Assembly (NCBI GenBank): GCA_000967895.1
Contig: FO203512.1
Coordinates: 3,595,531-3,659,530 of the forward strand
Source of the DNA: Oleispira antarctica RB-8
GTDB lineage: Bacteria; Pseudomonadota; Gammaproteobacteria; Pseudomonadales; Oceanobacteraceae
Length of the DNA: 64,000 nucleotides
Direction of reading: 5' to 3'
The translations under genes and the position numbers were made by a program. This document shows, one piece after another, positions 26,585-38,500 of the stretch. Positions within the stretch are counted from its first letter, which is position 1; each line of letters opens with the position of its first letter. The notes below the pieces were generated by a model. The model had not been told where the DNA came from and did no database searches. It saw only the letters and a program-made list of their open reading frames with translations.

Positions 26585-28624
26585 ATATTAGCAGCCGCTT
26601 TAATACCGATAGCCCATGCTACCGAACTTGATAAAGTGATTATCAAGTCCTCGACTCAAACATCAATACACGACATTGCACAGTCAGTATTAGTGATTGA
26701 CGAAGAAGCCCTTCGAAAAAGCCAAGCAAAGTCTTTAGGTGAGTTATTAGAGCAACAACCAGGAGTCAGTAACGCATCGTTTGGACCAGGAGTTGGCCGC
26801 CCCGTTTTGCGAGGATTATCGGGGAGTCGAGTGAAAACGCTAGTGAATGGGCAAGACAGCTCTGATTTATCAGCGATGAGTTCTGATCATGCACCCATGG
26901 CAGAAATCACTAACGCCCAACAGGTCGAAGTGATTCAAGGACCTGCCACCTTGCTGTATGGCAGTGGAGCCATCGGGGGCATCGTCAATGTTATTGACCG
27001 CAGTATTCTACAGTCTCCACAGCTAGAAACAGAAGGCAGCCTGAAAGCAAGCATCAGTAGTAACGACCAAGCACAAACCTTAGCAACAGAGATCAATTCT
27101 GGTGATGGTCGCTGGGCTATACATATTGATGCTTATGATAAAAAATCCAATGATTACCACAGTGGCAAAACGCGCATTAAAAATAGCGATACGAATACGC
27201 AAGGTGGCAGTATTGGTATTAGTAAAACGTCACTCGAGCATGGTTTTATCGGTGCAAGTATCAGTGTGCTTGAACAAGACTATGCCATACCGAATATCAA
27301 CGAAACACAAACCCGTGTTCGCCCCAAACAAACTCGCTTTAATCTCGCATCCTCATGGCTAGCCCCTACGACAGGCATTGAACGCTGGGCAACCAATGTA
27401 TCTGTTTCTGATTATGCACACGATGAACTAACACGCCCCATTACTGAAGGATTATTTGAAAAAGACTCGATAGAAATAAATTCTAAAATAGAACATTCAA
27501 CTCTTTTTGGCTGGCGCGGTACGCTTGGAATTAATGTTGCTCAGCAAAAAATTAAATTGTGTCACGATCATACTGGCTGCGACAAAATCCCCGATTACAG
27601 CAATCAACAATGGAATGGAAACCAAGGCAATCTGTTTACCACACAAGGCGGCTACGAATTTGTTCACGATACACCTATGCCGATTACTGAAAGTAGCAAT
27701 ATAGGATATTTTCTAGTCGAACATAAGCCATGGGAAATTGAGGGTATAGGGCAAGGAATAATCGAATTAGGTGCTCGCATTGATATCAAAAAAATTGAAG
27801 CAGACCCAATTTCTATTAATTCATCATCAAGACGCGTTAAAGAATATTATGATGACAAAAACTTTTTCCCAACGACATTTTCAGCTGCGAGCACTTGGTT
27901 TTTAAACGATACTCAACGCTTGTCATTGAGTTTATCAAGAGCGCAAAGAGCACCTGACGGTGAAGAGCTTTATTGGAACGGCGATCATCACGCTACTTTT
28001 TCTTACCAATTAGATAATGCCTATTTAACAGAAGAAACAGCTTATACCACTGACTTAATTTGGAATATCACAGGGGAAAAACACCTAATAAGAAGTGCGG
28101 TCTACTACTACCACTTCAATGATTATATTTATAACGATCTAAAAAATATTACAGATCCTTATCACAACCATCCCGTGTATAAACACGAACAAGAAGATGC
28201 TCGATTCTACGGTTTTGAATTTAGCTGGCAACAACAACTTACACATGCACTTTCGGGAACTTTAAGCTTAGATTCGGTGCGAGCACATTTGTTAGAGGGA
28301 GAAGATAAAGGAGTCCCAAGATTACCTCCCACGACTGCATCAATAAAAATCAATTGGAAAAACAACAACTGGTCGGCCAGTGCTGAAAATCATTGGGTCG
28401 CCAAACAAAACATTATCGCTCAAGGTGAACGTTCAACGGCGGGATTTAACACCTTCGATATAGCAGCAGACTATACCGTTTATTTCTCACAGAAAGAGAT
28501 CGTTACCCGTTTAAAAATCAACAATCTATTCAACGTCACGAGTACGAACCATGTTTCTTATTTAAAAGAATTCGCACCTAATTCTGGGCGCAATATCCAA
28601 TTGCAATCGCAATTATACTTTTAA
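26570..28624 (+). CDS. znuD: TonB-dependent zinc receptor (ZnuD-like)
   Basis: Outer-membrane TonB-dependent receptor of 684 residues with a signal peptide (cut near AHA). The plug domain (about 30-145) has RPVLRGLSGSRVKTLVNGQDSSDLS and SSDHAPMAEITNAQQVEVIQGPATLLYGSGAIGGIVNVID, the ZnuD-type plug. A 22-strand barrel follows and ends in aromatic LYF. A surface loop near residue 330 contains CHDHTGCDK, a His/Cys/Asp cluster typical of ZnuD zinc capture. It imports zinc, or zinc complexes, into the periplasm using TonB energy. It lies between zigA and an AztD-like lipoprotein gene, 19 bases from the latter, in a Zur-type operon. Confidence 0.88.
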   Translation: MLYRFILAAALIPIAHATELDKVIIKSSTQTSIHDIAQSVLVIDEEALRKSQAKSLGELLEQQPGVSNASFGPGVGRPVLRGLSGSRVKTLVNGQDSSDLSAMSSDHAPMAEITNAQQVEVIQGPATLLYGSGAIGGIVNVIDRSILQSPQLETEGSLKASISSNDQAQTLATEINSGDGRWAIHIDAYDKKSNDYHSGKTRIKNSDTNTQGGSIGISKTSLEHGFIGASISVLEQDYAIPNINETQTRVRPKQTRFNLASSWLAPTTGIERWATNVSVSDYAHDELTRPITEGLFEKDSIEINSKIEHSTLFGWRGTLGINVAQQKIKLCHDHTGCDKIPDYSNQQWNGNQGNLFTTQGGYEFVHDTPMPITESSNIGYFLVEHKPWEIEGIGQGIIELGARIDIKKIEADPISINSSSRRVKEYYDDKNFFPTTFSAASTWFLNDTQRLSLSLSRAQRAPDGEELYWNGDHHATFSYQLDNAYLTEETAYTTDLIWNITGEKHLIRSAVYYYHFNDYIYNDLKNITDPYHNHPVYKHEQEDARFYGFEFSWQQQLTHALSGTLSLDSVRAHLLEGEDKGVPRLPPTTASIKINWKNNNWSASAENHWVAKQNIIAQGERSTAGFNTFDIAADYTVYFSQKEIVTRLKINNLFNVTSTNHVSYLKEFAPNSGRNIQLQSQLYF

Positions 28625-28643
28625 CCTTCTAAAGGAATTCAAG

Positions 28644-29933
28644 ATGATTACAATATCTAAAAAGACAGTCTCTATTTTATGCGCAGCATTATTACTGACC
28701 GCATGTAAAGACAGCAGTAACAATAATAAAGACGATCACCAGACCGGTAATTTTGACGTAAACGAAACGGGACGCCTGGTTGTAACATCATCAGAAAGTG
28801 CTGAACTTGGTGTTTTTAATTCACAAGATGGCAGTTTAATAGATCGCTTCACTCTCAATAATTCTGCCAGTGGATTATACACGTCTCCCCAATCTCGCTT
28901 TGCGTTAGTGGCACAAAGAGATAATAACCAAGTACAGATTTTAGATGGCGGCTTGTATCAAGAAGATCACGGTGATCATTTACACCCTTATGAGATAGCT
29001 CCACAAATGATGGCGCAAACGTTAAATGGTGTGCGTCCGACTCACTATCGCGACCACGAAATGCGCTCGGCTTTTTTCTTTGATGGCAACGGTGAAGACA
29101 GCTTATTATCCAGTATTATCAGCTTCGATGATGATGAAATTTTAGCTAATACTACGCGATCTTTAGCATTGAATAATTTTATGCACGGCACTGCTGAACC
29201 ACGCGGAGAACATCTAATAACAACCTATCGCGCGCCCGAAGCAACCAGTGTATTAGCCGATCAAGTTGAATTACATACATTCAATGACGCCAGTGGAAGT
29301 TACGATTTTGTTGAACGCTTTGAAGAACGCTGCCCCGCATTACACGGCAGTTTCTCTACCGAAGACGCGAGTGTATTCGGATGCTCTGACGGTGTATTAG
29401 TTATTCGTCAAAATGGAGAAGTATTCACTGCAGAGAAAATCCTTAACCCCGTTGGCTTTCCTGATGATGTACGCATCGGTGGTTTCTCAGGGTTTGCAGA
29501 CAGCGACCTATTAGCAGGCTGGGCCAGTGGTGAATTATATGCCATTGATTTAGGCAATAATTCAATGACCTCCGTCGACTGGAGAGATGGCGCTGAAGCC
29601 GATTACAGCACCGCAAAAATGGATGACGAAGGTAATGTATTAATGGTATTAGATAAAAAAGGTGGCTTGCATTTATTAGATGCGACTAACAATTTTTCAC
29701 ACATAGCTGAAGTTAAAGTATTGAATGTCCTCCCTGAATTAGAAGGTCATACTAACGTTAGCATTGTCTCTAGCAAATCAAGTGAGAATGTCTACATCTC
29801 TGATGCGGCTAATAACCAACTTGTGGTATTGAATATTGAAAGCCAGCAACTACAAGATACGATTAGCTTACCTTTCACTCCTAAACACATCGCCTGGGTC
29901 GGAGTGGCTGGTGAAGAACATGAGCATCACTAA
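28644..29933 (+). CDS. AztD-like periplasmic zinc-chaperone lipoprotein
   Basis: Predicted lipoprotein of 429 residues. The lipobox is LLLTAC with Cys21. The mature part is a repeat-rich beta-propeller. Metal-binding clusters are visible: HGDHLHPY near residue 107 and a C-terminal GEEHEHH. This matches the AztD family, periplasmic zinc metallochaperones first described with the AztABC zinc ABC transporter. Two features differ from that setting: there is no aztABC here and the protein carries a lipid anchor. It follows znuD by 19 bases with its own AAAGGA site, so it probably receives zinc from ZnuD in the periplasm. The family call is good, but the hand-off role is inference. Confidence 0.75.
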   Translation: MITISKKTVSILCAALLLTACKDSSNNNKDDHQTGNFDVNETGRLVVTSSESAELGVFNSQDGSLIDRFTLNNSASGLYTSPQSRFALVAQRDNNQVQILDGGLYQEDHGDHLHPYEIAPQMMAQTLNGVRPTHYRDHEMRSAFFFDGNGEDSLLSSIISFDDDEILANTTRSLALNNFMHGTAEPRGEHLITTYRAPEATSVLADQVELHTFNDASGSYDFVERFEERCPALHGSFSTEDASVFGCSDGVLVIRQNGEVFTAEKILNPVGFPDDVRIGGFSGFADSDLLAGWASGELYAIDLGNNSMTSVDWRDGAEADYSTAKMDDEGNVLMVLDKKGGLHLLDATNNFSHIAEVKVLNVLPELEGHTNVSIVSSKSSENVYISDAANNQLVVLNIESQQLQDTISLPFTPKHIAWVGVAGEEHEHH

Positions 29934-29995
29934 ATACTAAACCGCCCGCTTTAATGTTTTTCAGTACAGCATTAAATTGAAACGCTATTTTTGTT

Positions 29996-30027
29996 AAAAA
30001 AAAAGCCCTAAATTTCTTTAGGGCTTT
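29996..30027 (-). terminator. Terminator of fadH (possibly bidirectional)
   Basis: An 11-bp stem AAAGCCCTAAA / TTTAGGGCTTT with loop TTTC (on the + strand, 30002-30027). On the minus strand it is followed by a run of T, the ideal form for ending fadH transcription, whose stop is 51 bases away. On the plus strand only three T follow, so it may also end the zinc operon less efficiently. Confidence 0.85.
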
Positions 30028-30077
30028 AAAAAATACCGATAGATTTTTATCTTTCTATCGACTTGCTTCAATATTAA

Positions 30078-32643
<2,566 letters not shown>

Positions 32644-35600
32644 GTGAGTTTTAAAAAATACTTAAAAATAGTCTGTATTAGTGCTGTATTTATCTTAGTA
32701 AGCTGTGGTGGAGAAAAAGCAACAGATCCTGCTGAGTCCTCAAAAGAAATCACTATCCAAGTATTAGCCCCAAGCGCTTTCTCTGCCGACGAAAACACCA
32801 CTATTAGTTTAACGGCTAATAGCCGAGTAAGCGGTGGCAACCCAACAATAGTATACGAATGGCTATATATTGGGGATAACGATAAGGCCATTCGAGTTAA
32901 AGGAAGAACAATTGAAGTCACCCTTCCTGAGGTTGATAAAGATACACTCAAGTATTTTCAAGTACAGGCATACGTTTCAGGTTACATACCCACCAGTTTT
33001 TCAGAAGGCTTACCGAGAGATGCTGTATTTGTAACAATTTTAGATACTAGTCCTCACCCACCTATCGCTGCTGCTGGGCCTGATCAAACCGTTAACTATA
33101 ACGATAACGTCAATTTGTCTGCAGCTGAATCAAGTGACGACAGAGGTATTGCTAGCTATCACTGGCAGCAGATATCTGGCCCTACGATATCTATAAATAA
33201 CAACCATTCGCTTAACGCTAACTTCACCGCTTCAGAAGTGGGCAATATTTCTGTTCAACTTACGGTTACAGATGCAGAAGAATTAACGCATAGTGATATT
33301 ATTATTGTCCACGTTAATGAACTACCTGAAACTGAATTGCCCGAGCCCGAACCACCCGAATTGTCCTCCCCCCCCATAGCAAAGACTGGCAGTGATTCAT
33401 CAGCAGTCTCAAATGAAACAGTCACTTTAAGTGCACATTTATCAACAGACGATGTGGGCATTATAAAGTTTCAATGGAAGCAAATTTCTGGCATAGCAGT
33501 AGAGCTAGATAATGCCAATGAGCAAATGGCTAGCTTTACTGCTCCTGCAACAACAGGCACATTAGTATTTTCATTAACAGTATCAGACATAGATGAACAA
33601 ACATCGGAAGATAGAATAACAATAGTTATTAAAGAGCCCCTACCCATAGCGACCGCAGCCGCAGGCATTGATGCTTTTTATTATCCTGATCAAGTAGTCT
33701 TGCTTAACGGCTCTGATTCTTTCAGTAAAGCAACGATTACCTCTTATGAGTGGGTTCAGCTATTAGGCTCTCCTGTAGAGATAACGAATTCCAGCAGTGC
33801 CAAAGCTTCTTTCACAACACTCTCTTTCAATGAAACACTTCAGTTCCAATTAACCATTACTGATACTAACGGCACAACAGCAACAGATACCGTGAATATC
33901 GAAATAAGAATACCATCAGACTTGAATGTTGCATTCCCTACCAATAACAGTTTTTATTCGGGAAAAGATATTGATGTCGTAGGCAGTTATAACATTAATA
34001 ACAAAGATCAAAATACATTAGCGGTGGAAGCAAATATTGGAGGTGAATGGATATCTTCCAAAATAAATGCTGAAGGTATTTGGCGCATACCCAATGTCAA
34101 AATCATTAGCTCTGAAGGCAAGGCTAATTTACACGTCAGAGTTATTCAAAATAATAATGAGTTAACAAGCATTCATTATGCTTTACAAACTTCTACTGAA
34201 TTAGAAAGTCTAAAGGATTTTGTTTATCAGGGCAGTGGAGATATTGCTTACCTAGTTGAAAGTAAGCGCATACTGAAAGTTAATTTATCCAATGGTTTTC
34301 GCTCTATCGTTAGCAGCGCAGATATTGGTAACGGCCCTCTAATTAATTACTTCAGTGCTGGTGCATTAGATATAGACAATAACCGTTTGCTGGTTACTAA
34401 AGGTAATAGTGCAGAAGTCATATCTGTCGATTTAGCGACGGGCGATAGAGCAGAGTTAGTATCCTGGGGGATAGGATCATTACAAGGAATTCATCATGAT
34501 GTTGAAAATAACAGAGTATTTATTAGTGACTGTAATAATGATAATAGGAATGTAATTTCTATCGATCTAGAGACGCTTATTAAACATGAGATTTCTTCTA
34601 ATTCGATAGGGCAAGGAAAAGAATTAAACTGTCCTTCTGGCTTGGTTTATGATCAAGAAAAAAATGTTCTTTATGCTCTTGAAAAATGGAGCAAAGAAAT
34701 TATTTCAATTGATATTAACAACGGAAATCGAAGTACTGTTTCTGGAAAAGACATAGGTTCAGGAATAAATTTCAATGTATTAGATAGCCTTATCTTAGAT
34801 AAAGAAAATAATCAGCTAATCGTTGCCGATATAAACAAACCAGAACTCACCGCCGTAAACATCATCAATGGTAATCGCAGTACTTTTACAGATGAAAGTA
34901 GTAATAATTCTGGAAGTACTGGGATAACAGGACTTGGAAAAGATGATCATGGAGACTGGTATGCTCTTTATGATATTAGTTCAAAAATCAGAAAATATTC
35001 ACCTAGAACAAATACATCTACAGTCGTTGCGAGCAATACAAGTGGTCCAGAAATAAGGCCACTCAACATAGGATACTCAGACAAATATAACCAACTTACA
35101 ATATTAACCAATGATGGAATAGAAGCCGTCAATTCATTTACCGCGGCGAAAGTATTCTGGAGTGAAGATGAGACACAAAATTCTTTAACTAGCGATACAC
35201 TTCCAGCTGATGCAGCTCATACTAATACAAGAGACCTTTGCTTTAACAAAAAAAGCAATAGTTTAATATATATTAGAAATCAAAATGAATTATTGGACAG
35301 CATAATTAACTTTGACCTAACTACGCGCAGCAGCCAAATTATCTCCGATCAAAACACAGGGTCAGGAGATTTATATGGTGATATTTCTGCAATTTATTGC
35401 CCACTATCTAATGATAATGCTTATTTAGTTCGTAGATCTCCTGGGGCGTTATACTCACTCGATGTTACCAATGGTCAGCGCGATAAAGTAATGGATATGC
35501 CCAATATATCGGGCGAAGATATAGAATTAACCAATGATGGTAAAACAGCTTATATAAGTTCCACTGGATTTCAGCGTGCACTATATAAAGTAGACTTAAC

Positions 35601-35775
35601 AAATTACACATCAAGTATATTATCTAGCAATGACATAGGTAATGGTATTCAGCTGAGTAATCCTAGTGAGTTAGCTTTTGATGAAAAACACCAAAGAGTT
35701 TTCATGATGGATTATGGCGCCATTATATTGGTTGATATTCTGACAGGTGATCGTATTATTTTCTCTAAGAAATAA
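32644..35775 (+). CDS. Large lipoprotein with PKD-like repeats and a beta-propeller
   Basis: Predicted cell-envelope lipoprotein of about 1043 residues. I start at GTG 32644 because AAAGGA lies about 9 bases upstream and the N-terminus becomes a clean lipoprotein signal (FILVSC, Cys21). A reading from 32590 is open but adds 18 atypical residues. After a spacer there are at least three PKD/Ig-like repeats (about 145-435) with the pattern AAAGPDQTVNYNDNVNLSA...YHWQQISGP, joined by a Pro/Glu-rich linker (LPETELPEPEPPE). The C-terminal half is a propeller-like array in which a unit of the type VDLTNGxRSxxSSxDIGxG recurs (for example near 34270, 34690 and 35590). It may be surface adhesive or matrix-associated. 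No enzyme motif is seen. Confidence 0.7.
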   Translation: MSFKKYLKIVCISAVFILVSCGGEKATDPAESSKEITIQVLAPSAFSADENTTISLTANSRVSGGNPTIVYEWLYIGDNDKAIRVKGRTIEVTLPEVDKDTLKYFQVQAYVSGYIPTSFSEGLPRDAVFVTILDTSPHPPIAAAGPDQTVNYNDNVNLSAAESSDDRGIASYHWQQISGPTISINNNHSLNANFTASEVGNISVQLTVTDAEELTHSDIIIVHVNELPETELPEPEPPELSSPPIAKTGSDSSAVSNETVTLSAHLSTDDVGIIKFQWKQISGIAVELDNANEQMASFTAPATTGTLVFSLTVSDIDEQTSEDRITIVIKEPLPIATAAAGIDAFYYPDQVVLLNGSDSFSKATITSYEWVQLLGSPVEITNSSSAKASFTTLSFNETLQFQLTITDTNGTTATDTVNIEIRIPSDLNVAFPTNNSFYSGKDIDVVGSYNINNKDQNTLAVEANIGGEWISSKINAEGIWRIPNVKIISSEGKANLHVRVIQNNNELTSIHYALQTSTELESLKDFVYQGSGDIAYLVESKRILKVNLSNGFRSIVSSADIGNGPLINYFSAGALDIDNNRLLVTKGNSAEVISVDLATGDRAELVSWGIGSLQGIHHDVENNRVFISDCNNDNRNVISIDLETLIKHEISSNSIGQGKELNCPSGLVYDQEKNVLYALEKWSKEIISIDINNGNRSTVSGKDIGSGINFNVLDSLILDKENNQLIVADINKPELTAVNIINGNRSTFTDESSNNSGSTGITGLGKDDHGDWYALYDISSKIRKYSPRTNTSTVVASNTSGPEIRPLNIGYSDKYNQLTILTNDGIEAVNSFTAAKVFWSEDETQNSLTSDTLPADAAHTNTRDLCFNKKSNSLIYIRNQNELLDSIINFDLTTRSSQIISDQNTGSGDLYGDISAIYCPLSNDNAYLVRRSPGALYSLDVTNGQRDKVMDMPNISGEDIELTNDGKTAYISSTGFQRALYKVDLTNYTSSILSSNDIGNGIQLSNPSELAFDEKHQRVFMMDYGAIILVDILTGDRIIFSKK

Positions 35776-35789
35776 ATGACGAACGAAAG

Positions 35790-35828
35790 ATTACTGAACC
35801 TGCGTATCAAAAACTCAGGTACAGTAAT
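35790..35828 (+). terminator. Hairpin between convergent genes
   Basis: ATTACTGAACCTG pairs with CAGGTACAGTAAT (12 of 13 pairs, one A-A mismatch) around a 13-base loop. It starts 15 bases after the lipoprotein gene stop. The right side continues TACTTTACTATAATAATC, so it is a moderate terminator candidate for the plus-strand gene. Confidence 0.55.
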
Positions 35829-35902
35829 TACTTTACTATAATAATCACATCACTTTATGATCACTAAGCACAAAAATCAGAATAGACCTCTGTAAATGCA
35901 TA

Positions 35903-36658
35903 TCAATAATCAACACCCATACTGTACTTATTTAATATTTCTTGATACTCACCTGTTTGTTTAAACTTACTCAACTCTTCACTGAACTGTATGGCAAGCT
36001 GATCTCGACCTATTTTCTTAGCAAAAGCTAAATGATTTTCTACGATACAATAATAAGTACCTTTCAAAATAGAGACTTCATTAAAAATACCCATTTTTTT
36101 CGCTTTATAAAGCCCCACAACATCGACTGTCACGACTAGGTCAATTCTATCATTCACCAGCTTATTAAAATTTTGTTCTAATGTAGATACTCGTGAAGCT
36201 GTTAATAATAAAGACGTATTATCCAGCTCATTGCAATACTTATAGCCTAACATAGCGCCCACTCTTAATTTCTCAAGATCAGCTAAGATTTTGAAGACTG
36301 TATTACTCGATTTTCGTTGAAAGGAAACAGTATTGCCTTTGGAGATAGGCTCGACAGGGAAGAATAAAAACTCTTTACGATCATCCGTAAGTGCTGCCGA
36401 TAATATAGCATCGGCCTCTAAGCTTTTAACCGAGGCCAAACTGCGCTTCCAGGGCATCATTTCAATACTGCCTTTAATGCCCATTTTTTCTAACACCGCT
36501 AAAGCGATATCAACATCAATACCTACAATTTTATCATCATCAATATACGCATAAGGTGGCCAAGGGTCGGTAACAATTTTAAAAGACTCATCTGCCCAAC
36601 TGACATTAATAGCAGCCATTATAAACGCTAGAAGCAAACTAACCTTAAGTATTCCCAT
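35903..36658 (-). CDS. Periplasmic solute-binding protein, SBP_bac_3 type
   Basis: Secreted binding protein of 251 residues: signal peptide (about 1-22, cut after SWA), then FKIVTDPWPPYAYIDDDKIVGIDVDIALAVLEKMGIKG, the typical opening of amino-acid-type ABC binding proteins. MMPWKRSLASVKSLEADAILSAALTDDRKEFLFFP follows. No membrane permease or ATPase gene is adjacent, so it is an orphan. Such orphans in marine gammaproteobacteria may work with a distant transporter or as periplasmic sensors. The specific basic residue that holds the carboxylate of amino acids in classical members is not obvious to me, so the ligand is open. Confidence 0.8.
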   Translation of the reverse strand: MGILKVSLLLAFIMAAINVSWADESFKIVTDPWPPYAYIDDDKIVGIDVDIALAVLEKMGIKGSIEMMPWKRSLASVKSLEADAILSAALTDDRKEFLFFPVEPISKGNTVSFQRKSSNTVFKILADLEKLRVGAMLGYKYCNELDNTSLLLTASRVSTLEQNFNKLVNDRIDLVVTVDVVGLYKAKKMGIFNEVSILKGTYYCIVENHLAFAKKIGRDQLAIQFSEELSKFKQTGEYQEILNKYSMGVDY

Positions 36659-36757
36659 GTAAGAAATCCTCCACCAATACCTAGCCCTACCACTATAAGA
36701 TTAGTTGAAAAATGACGAGTTACTGATTATTTGTAGGTATCTCATCACTCCATTTTG

Positions 36758-37202
36758 CTAGTATCTATGGAAAGGCACGAATGACCAGTCTTCCCTCTCA
36801 GGAATACCTGCGTCATAGTTAAGCCAATTGACTTCATGTGATTTCCAAATTCTGGCTTCAGGTATAGCTCCAGGATAATTATCCAAGGTCGCGATACGAA
36901 GCACATAAAAAAGAGCCTGCTCCTTTATCGCTAGAAGCTGCGAACCACATACTCCGAAAAAAGGCCGCTTTTACTCACAGAAGATCCATAATAAGATAAT
37001 TCTAACGCCCCTTAATCCATTAAACATTCTCTGGTTTAATCCCTGCAACCTTATTAAGTGCGGCTGCATGAGCTCTACGACACGCAGTGCACGAGTCATG
37101 AATAATAGGCGTACTCAACTGTTTAACCTCATACTCTACCGTCTTACACAAACAGCTACCTTTTATTAGGCGCGGCCTTTTTATTATTAAATAATTCGAC
37201 AA
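36758..37202 (-). pseudogene. Decayed GFA-family (glutathione-dependent formaldehyde-activating-like) gene
   Basis: A broken gene for a CENP-V/GFA-family zinc protein. The N-terminal half (37202 to 37020) keeps the zinc-site pattern GSCLCKTVEYEV and CTACRRAHAAALN, then stops after GIKPENV. Continuing leftwards in other frames one can read ELSYYGSSVSKSG and then, after a further frame change, RPFFGVCGSQLLAIKE. That frame continues with LRIATLDNYPGAIPEARIW and EVNWLNYDAGIPEREDWSF before a stop near 36758. These are the expected C-terminal GFA blocks in order. At least one stop codon and two frame changes interrupt the gene. No start with a good ribosome site is seen. It is a remnant, not a working gene. 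Confidence 0.8.
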
Positions 37203-37483
37203 TACTCAAGGGACGCTTCATTAATTCATCGTATAGTGAGGTAGCCGGATGCCCACGTGTTTCCTTACTCCTAAAAAGTCTATTTTTACTTATTCTAAAT
37301 TTGCTCTTTGTAAGACTCGGCCATGATTTTTAGCAGGTTTAAAACTTTATGACGCAATTAGACGCAGATAGACATTACAATCTTCACATTGTAAATAATA
37401 ACGAATCATTGTCGATAATATCTCTTCCAAGTTTGACTTTTCTAAGCTACTTTAATAGTCCCATAAGTTGAAAGGTTGCAAGA

Positions 37484-38275
37484 ATGCTGCTGCGCACCAG
37501 CTGTTATTTAGAGTTCGATATCGCGGTTCATACCCCCTTTATATTCATGCTAAAGCCTTGCAGTGGTTCACAGCAATGGATCATCAGTGAAGAATATAGA
37601 CATACCCCCATGCTACCTGTTTTCGAATTTAGTGATCCTTACGGTAATCTTTGCCAGCGATTAATTGCGCCTCCCGGAAGACTTATTATTAATACCGCAG
37701 CCGAAGTCATGACGTCAGATAGCTATGACCGTTTACCAGGCGCGCCTTTTGTCGACATTGAAAATCTTCCAGATTCTGTACTCAGTTACTTATTGCCCAG
37801 TCGTTTCTGTGAATCAGATAGGTTTGCAAACTTAGCGGCAGAAATTACATCAGAATGCCTGCCAGGATACGACCAAGTATCAGCGATTGAGCATTGGGTA
37901 CGATCCAACATTGCCTATGAAATGGAAGGCAGTGACATTCAATTGTCGGCTACCGAAATAAATCTAAGGGGCTCAGGGGTTTGTCGTGATTTTTCACACC
38001 TTGGCATCGCTTTATGCCGAAGTCTGAGTATTCCCGCTCGACTCGTCGTCGGGTACTTACATGGATTAGTCCCCATGGATTTGCACGCTTGGTTTGAAGC
38101 CTATGTCGGTGGTCGGTGGTACACCTTTGATGCTACTCAGTCTGAATTAAGAGGCGGCTATGTCGCGATTGGTTATGGTCGCGACGCTGCAGACGTTGCC
38201 ATTTTTAATCAATTTGGCCCGCCCAGTAATCTCATTGTCAAGCACATCGCAGTTGAGAAAATACACCATAATTGA
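37484..38275 (+). CDS. Transglutaminase-like protein (first of the ATP-grasp/alpha-E cluster)
   Basis: Soluble cytoplasmic protein of 263 residues with a transglutaminase-like papain fold. The catalytic triad is visible: Cys near 168 in [19 protein letters not shown], His in [16 protein letters not shown] and Asp in TFDATQ. The N-terminal 100 residues form the usual beta domain of this family. There is no signal peptide. Bacterial homologues act as peptidases or amide-forming enzymes, and in this setting they are predicted to process peptides made by the neighbouring ATP-grasp proteins. It stands 225 bases before the next cluster gene, so it could be separately transcribed. Confidence 0.85.
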   Translation: MLLRTSCYLEFDIAVHTPFIFMLKPCSGSQQWIISEEYRHTPMLPVFEFSDPYGNLCQRLIAPPGRLIINTAAEVMTSDSYDRLPGAPFVDIENLPDSVLSYLLPSRFCESDRFANLAAEITSECLPGYDQVSAIEHWVRSNIAYEMEGSDIQLSATEINLRGSGVCRDFSHLGIALCRSLSIPARLVVGYLHGLVPMDLHAWFEAYVGGRWYTFDATQSELRGGYVAIGYGRDAADVAIFNQFGPPSNLIVKHIAVEKIHHN

Positions 38276-38500
38276 GCGCTGAAGTAGCCTTCTAATAATC
38301 CTTGGATTTTATTGGTGTGAATATTGCTATTACTACTGAGAGTGAAAAGTATTGGTTCACATACGTTTAATGAAACCTAGCCTTTTTAATGCATTTTTAT
38401 TTTTTAATCGCCTACTACTATTGCTGCGCTTAGAGTAGAAATAGATATATAGTTTACTTAATTTATTAGCGTCACACATTCACAAAGGAATTGAACAGAC

